Shown: positions 40,501-43,133 of the stretch, piece by piece
Numbering within the stretch: position 1 is the first letter of the stretch
How the letters are laid out: every line of letters begins with the position of its first letter
DNA from: Pseudomonadota bacterium
Lineage (GTDB): Bacteria > Pseudomonadota > Gammaproteobacteria > Burkholderiales > Burkholderiaceae_E
DNA: 43,133 nucleotides
Assembly: GCA_023388075.1 (NCBI GenBank)
Contig: JAEWGX010000004.1
Coordinates: 1-43,133 of the forward strand
Reading direction: 5' to 3'
The notes under the pieces: generated by a model
What the model was told of the DNA's origin: nothing
Database searches by the model: none
Seen by the model: the letters and a program-made list of their open reading frames with translations, nothing else
Made by a program: the position numbers and the translations under genes

Positions 40501-40641
40501 GCCGTGCTCGGCAGCGAGCGCCCGGCCGCCCCGCGCCCACGTCCCGTCGATGCGCCGGGTAGCGGCGCGGCTTCCGGCGAGATCAGCGCGGCGCCGGCTT
40601 CGGAGGAGCTTCCGGCGGACTCGACGGCGACGGTGGCGTGA
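37534..40641 (+). CDS. Membrane GGDEF-EAL c-di-GMP signalling protein with degenerate EAL site
   Basis: A 1035-residue protein. One N-terminal helix (about 28-48) leads to a periplasmic region to about 210, then seven-helix-like membrane region (212-410), a 7TMR-DISM type sensor layout. A PAS-like domain follows (430-545). The GGDEF domain (552-715) has intact GGDEF at 633-637 and no RxxD inhibitory site. The EAL domain (725-980) has EFL in place of EAL (Glu762), Asn821, Glu853, Asp883-Asp884, Lys904 and Gln960. The loop usually reading AEGVE reads AGSVE, with Gly940 in place of an invariant metal/catalytic Glu. Cyclase activity is likely; phosphodiesterase activity is doubtful. It starts at a GTG; no ribosome site is clear. 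Confidence 0.9.
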   Translation: MPKHTPGSIDSIARDALRLSRRWGAGRLASWLLGALVLVYGIWFFGFATVHNGPTATLPVRALASDRPFSDLQAMRALVAAEPEKRKHKTGVDQPTTWIMATIPGVEKIHGAPSRVRTIHLPEKSIALADVALLDPRGDARLWSRFGVGIPTYKARRALPGFSLEVPPQWDPAEPLTLLMRTEPAGVANNFTIELWDAQRFADAQVKLQQRTAMLIGALMLLAIYAVAAAQAGNVPFLLVFAFWLVARCGYVISSGGFSYFSFGEIAGTGVGMAARQLAVLSFPCAAAALVWSLTQAELRRHAARKFLRVAVAVSCAAMATGPFVPPAVFQLLIWGSAGLVIVAILAVIVGGFRLINNTVTRWYLGGLLLDVMAGLNELVVSLGFESPLPWLNLQQVSLVSAMLTGVAVGSMVSKEREKRLRAQEAAIDLLGKYEMVYRTVPIGLVSFGPEDRVERFNAGFARMFGLPLPARGCAPADDPAVMATLAAAFPVALRNRIRAELHETGECDFPYRLGEDGQARWLRIMARGSQAAFEASVSDITEHKNTERRLAHAAEHDALTGALNRRGLVRLLGRALQEDGDVTRHSLVYLDLDRFKLLNDLFGHPAGDLVLQEVVTRMQSVLGERVAVARLGGDEFAALLPAAESERHEALAAAALAAIAGDPFRIPGHSFTVTASVGMFRCAPGLTHEALIAGADRACLDAKRKGRNQVVVQNDPTALIKRQLAELSALAEVGDSDAFGDVELTIQPIVSLQEPGRLAGEFLVRQRAPDGSLVAADVFLDAAEERGQMASVDRWVLRQALQWLSRHGERFPSLQFLSVNLSARALNDELFKTFVLALLRRHHDVARLLVIEISESVAMQDVFVLEKFVSQLRETGARLALDDVGSGYSSFASLDDVGANYLKIDGQFVRAMTRQGSGTTVIRTINVLAHELGMESIAGSVEDAQTLAVLKAMGADYGQGIALCPALPLDAFTEACARGTLDLAPEVRAVLGSERPAAPRPRPVDAPGSGAASGEISAAPASEELPADSTATVA

Positions 40642-41269
40642 ACTTCCAGCGCTTCCACGCGGCCAGGACCGCGTTCGGATAGGTGTCGCGGCCGCGGCTG
40701 CCGTTGTAGCGGCCGAGCGCCATGAAGAGGTTGCCCTTCTCGATGTCGAGATAGTGACGCAGGATCACGCATCCATAGCGGATGTTGGTGACCATGTCGA
40801 AGAGCGCCGCCGCGTTGCCGTCGCCGATCACGTCGGTCCAGAACGGCATGACCTGCATGTATCCCCGGGCACCGGCCGACGAGATCGCATGGCGCCGGAA
40901 GCCGCTCTCCACCTGGATGAGGGCAAGCACCAGCTCGGGCTCGAGCCCCGCGCGCTGCGCCTCGTAGCGCACGGTGTAGAGGAAGTCGCGCCGCTCGGCA
41001 TAGGTCGGGTGGTGACGGCGCGGCAGGCGGGCGGACATGGCGGTGAGCCAGGCGATGCGGTACTCCATCGATTCCCACAGCGGCTGCGGCTCGCGCCGGT
41101 CCGCGATGGCGGCGGCAAGTGCCGTCCGCACGGAGGCGGAGAGCTCCTCGTACTGCTGGGCGCCGGCGTGTGCCTCCCGCGGCACCAGCAGCGCCGCGAC
41201 GAGCAGGAGGGATATCAGCAGGCCGGCGAGCAGCGCTCGCCGATCGGCGCGGACGACACCACCCGCCAT
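40583..41269 (-). CDS. Soluble/lipid-linked lytic transglycosylase (SLT domain)
   Basis: A 228-residue secreted muramidase. A signal peptide (RALLAGLLISLLLVAALLVPREAHA) is followed by a helical region and an SLT domain: ALIQVESGFRRHAISSAGARGYMQVMP with catalytic Glu121, then the conserved NIRYGCVILRHYL and ALGRYNGSRG blocks. It cleaves the beta-1,4 bond of peptidoglycan with 1,6-anhydro ring formation and supplies the muropeptides recycled by AmpD. It overlaps the proS stop by 1 bp (TGATG) and so is coupled to proS. Its 3' end overlaps the convergent GGDEF-EAL gene by 59 bp. The tail is Pro-rich. Confidence 0.9.
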   Translation of the reverse strand: MAGGVVRADRRALLAGLLISLLLVAALLVPREAHAGAQQYEELSASVRTALAAAIADRREPQPLWESMEYRIAWLTAMSARLPRRHHPTYAERRDFLYTVRYEAQRAGLEPELVLALIQVESGFRRHAISSAGARGYMQVMPFWTDVIGDGNAAALFDMVTNIRYGCVILRHYLDIEKGNLFMALGRYNGSRGRDTYPNAVLAAWKRWKFTPPSPSSPPEAPPKPAPR

Positions 41270-43038
41270 CAGAGCATGGCGAGTCGCTCGATCGCGGCCG
41301 CGGCGGCGCCCTGGACCGGGATCTTCTCGGTCGACATGCCGCGGCGCACGGTGAGCTCCACCACGCCCTCCTTCAGGCCGCGGTCTCCCACGGTGAGCCG
41401 CAGCGGCACGCCGATCAGCTCCCAGTCCGCGAACATCACGCCGGGCCGTTCGTTGCGGTCGTCCAGGATGGCGTCGACGCCCGCCGCCGACAGCGCCTGC
41501 ATGAGCTGCGAGGCGGTCTCGCGCACGGCCTCGGACCGGTCCATCCCGAGCGGGCACACCACCACGTCGAACGGTGCGATCGCCCGCGGCCAGACGACGC
41601 CCCGCTCGTCGTTGTTCTGCTCGATGGCGGCACCGAGCAGCCGGGTCACGCCGATGCCGTAGCAGCCCATCTCCAAGGGCTTGGGCTTGCCATCCTCGTC
41701 GATGAAGTGCGCCTCGAGCGCCGCGGAGTACTTGGTGCCGAGATAGAACACATGCCCGACCTCGATGCCGCGCTGGATCGCCAGGCGACCCTTCCCGTCC
41801 GGCGACGGATCGCCGGCGACGACGTTGCGGATGTCCGCGCTGGTCACGACGCCTTCCGCGCCCTCCGCGGCCGGCAGCGGCAGGTCCCTGCCCCAGTTCA
41901 CGCCGGTCAGGTGAAAGCCCGATTCGTTCGCACCGCAGATGAAGTCGCTCATCGCGGCCACGGTGCGGTCCACCACGATGCGCACCGGCTTGGCGAGCCC
42001 GATCGGCCCGAGGTACCCCGGCTCGCAGCCGAAGTGCTCCGCGATCTCGGCGTCCGTGGCGAAGCGAAAGCCCCCGAGGCCCGGCACCTTGGACGCCTTG
42101 ATCTCGTTGAGGTCGTGATCACCGCGCACCATGAGCAGCCAGATCTCCGGCGCACGCCGCGTGCCGTTCTGGTTCAGGCTGTCGGTTGCGAGCACCAGCG
42201 ACTTGACCGTGCGCTGGAGCGGCACGCCGAGATACTCCGCGACGTCCTCGCAGCGCGCCTTGCCGGGGGTCGCCGTCTTCTGCAGCGACTGCGCCGGCGG
42301 GGCGCGCTCGGCGAGCAGCGACAACGCTTCCGCGAGCTCCACGTTGGCCGCGTAGTCCGAAGCGTCGCTGTAGGCGATCGCATCCTCCCCGGTGTCCGCG
42401 ATCACCTGGAACTCGTGGCTCGCGGAGCCGCCGATCGCGCCGGTGTCCGCCGCCACCGCCCGGTAGGCAAGGCCCATGCGGTCGAAGATGCGCACGTAGG
42501 CTTCGTACATCCGGCGATAGCTTTCCAGGGCGGACGCGGCGTCCCGGTCGAACGAGTACGCGTCCTTCATCGTGAACTCGCGTCCGCGCATCACCCCGAA
42601 GCGCGGCCGGCGCTCGTCGCGGAACTTGGTCTGGATGTGGTAGAAGTTCTTGGGCAGCTGCCGATAGCTGCGCAGGTCCTGGCGGGCCACGTCCGTGATC
42701 ACCTCTTCCGAGGTGGGCTGGACGATGAAGTCCCGGTCATGGCGGTCCTTGATGCGCAGCAGCTCCGGGCCGTACTGCTCCCAGCGGCCCGATTCCATCC
42801 AGAGCTCCGCCGGCTGGACCACGGGCATGAGCAGCTCGATCGCCCCCGCCCGGTTCATCTCCTCCCGGATGATTGCCTCGATCCGGCGGATGACCCGCAG
42901 GCCGAGGGGCATGTACGTATAGATGCCGCCCGCCAGCTTCTTGATCATGCCGGTGCGGGTGAGCAGCTTGTGGCTGACGATCTCCGCGTCGGCCGGCGCC
43001 TCTTTCAGCGTCGCGAGGTGGAAGGCTGTGGCTTTCAT
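41269..43038 (-). CDS. proS: Prolyl-tRNA synthetase, bacterial type with editing domain
   Basis: ProS charges tRNA-Pro. The 589 residues contain a class II core: motif 1 near GLRVIRRIEAIIREEMNRAGA, motif 2 near FYHIQTKFRDERRPRFGVMRGREF, then an inserted YbaK/ProX-type editing domain (about 230-385), motif 3 in MGCYGIGVTRLLGA, and a C-terminal anticodon-binding domain (APFDVVVCPLG onward). This is the long bacterial form. It is divergent from rppH with a 52-bp gap, as in other betaproteobacteria, and coupled to the downstream lytic transglycosylase. No ribosome site is evident upstream. Confidence 0.96.
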   Translation of the reverse strand: MKATAFHLATLKEAPADAEIVSHKLLTRTGMIKKLAGGIYTYMPLGLRVIRRIEAIIREEMNRAGAIELLMPVVQPAELWMESGRWEQYGPELLRIKDRHDRDFIVQPTSEEVITDVARQDLRSYRQLPKNFYHIQTKFRDERRPRFGVMRGREFTMKDAYSFDRDAASALESYRRMYEAYVRIFDRMGLAYRAVAADTGAIGGSASHEFQVIADTGEDAIAYSDASDYAANVELAEALSLLAERAPPAQSLQKTATPGKARCEDVAEYLGVPLQRTVKSLVLATDSLNQNGTRRAPEIWLLMVRGDHDLNEIKASKVPGLGGFRFATDAEIAEHFGCEPGYLGPIGLAKPVRIVVDRTVAAMSDFICGANESGFHLTGVNWGRDLPLPAAEGAEGVVTSADIRNVVAGDPSPDGKGRLAIQRGIEVGHVFYLGTKYSAALEAHFIDEDGKPKPLEMGCYGIGVTRLLGAAIEQNNDERGVVWPRAIAPFDVVVCPLGMDRSEAVRETASQLMQALSAAGVDAILDDRNERPGVMFADWELIGVPLRLTVGDRGLKEGVVELTVRRGMSTEKIPVQGAAAAAIERLAML

Positions 43039-43050
43039 AGACCCGATCTA

Positions 43051-43056
43051 TATAAT
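43051..43056 (+). promoter_or_regulatory. Candidate -10 element for rppH
   Basis: A perfect TATAAT lies 34 bp before the rppH ATG, in a short AT-rich stretch between the divergent starts. A -35 at the right spacing is weak, so an extended -10 or an activator may be needed. An ATCGAGG ribosome-site-like sequence sits 10 bases before the ATG. Confidence 0.5.
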
Positions 43057-43090
43057 GAATTCAATTCTAGAGGATCGAGGCAGCATAGCC

Positions 43091-43133
43091 ATGTTGGACA
43101 GGAACGGCTATCGCCCGAACGTCGGCATCATTC
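43091..43133 (+). CDS. rppH: RNA pyrophosphohydrolase, first 14 codons (3' end outside window)
   Basis: Only the first 14 codons are present (MLDRNGYRPNVGI). That opening, with the RxGYRPNVGI motif and divergence from proS, fits the Nudix hydrolase RppH, which removes pyrophosphate from mRNA 5' ends to trigger decay. The Nudix box is beyond the window, so this rests on the first residues and gene context. Confidence 0.8.
   Translation, partial: MLDRNGYRPNVGII

Overview
This window comes from a GC-rich Gram-negative chromosome, most likely a betaproteobacterium of the Burkholderiales. The evidence is gene content and order: a DUF3426 protein followed by a PfkB kinase; ffh next to a CcsA-like gene, a PP0621-type protein, pilSR and ampD; proS divergent from rppH; a Lys/Ala-repeat histone H1-like protein; and a Bug/TctC-type solute receptor. 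No rRNA, tRNA, CRISPR array, insertion sequence, phage gene or attachment site was seen.

Bases 1-17,800 are mostly core genome. They hold the end of a DUF3426 membrane protein, a PfkB sugar/nucleoside kinase, yggT, the H1-like histone, and the class Ia ribonucleotide reductase genes nrdA and nrdB. Next come ampD, the pilS-pilR two-component system, a PP0621-type small protein and a CcsA/YpjD-like membrane protein, then ffh, a MetE-like enzyme and a LysR regulator. The nrdA upstream region carries two NrdR-type boxes exactly 31 bp apart; one overlaps a good -10 element. A long, hairpin-rich leader lies between that promoter and nrdA. nrdB has its own promoter-like sequence in the nrdA-nrdB gap.

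Bases 17,800-23,750 are accessory. An aldo/keto reductase pseudogene (one large internal deletion and two frameshifts) sits opposite the LysR gene, with a perfect T-N11-A dyad between them. It is followed by a beta-class GST, a PLP dehydratase, a rhodanese-like protein without the catalytic cysteine, a CitE/HpcH-type lyase, a Tat-exported aldo/keto reductase and a ComEA-type helix-hairpin-helix protein.

Bases 23,777-30,215 look like one catabolic module and are the best candidate for an undescribed system. A tight five-gene minus-strand unit encodes a Bug receptor, a RidA-type deaminase, a metal-ligand-altered amidohydrolase, a FAH-family enzyme and an HpaH-like hydratase. It is divergent from a flavin reductase-like gene plus an IclR regulator, with a dyad midway between them. 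It is convergent with an RraA/HMG-aldolase-family gene. Together these could carry an unsaturated oxo-diacid (possibly from an amino-substituted ring or a lactone) to pyruvate plus an aldehyde. A succinate-semialdehyde-dehydrogenase-like gene at 34.0-35.4 kb could take up such an aldehyde. No ring-cleavage oxygenase is in the window, so the substrate is unknown.

Bases 30,200-43,133 hold single genes: a ModA-like binding protein with no signal peptide, a class II glutamine amidotransferase, a secreted lectin-like protein, L-threonine aldolase, an aldehyde dehydrogenase, a zinc-ribbon metallopeptidase, an arylformamidase-like hydrolase, a large GGDEF-EAL membrane protein with a defective EAL site, a lytic transglycosylase, proS, and the first codons of rppH.
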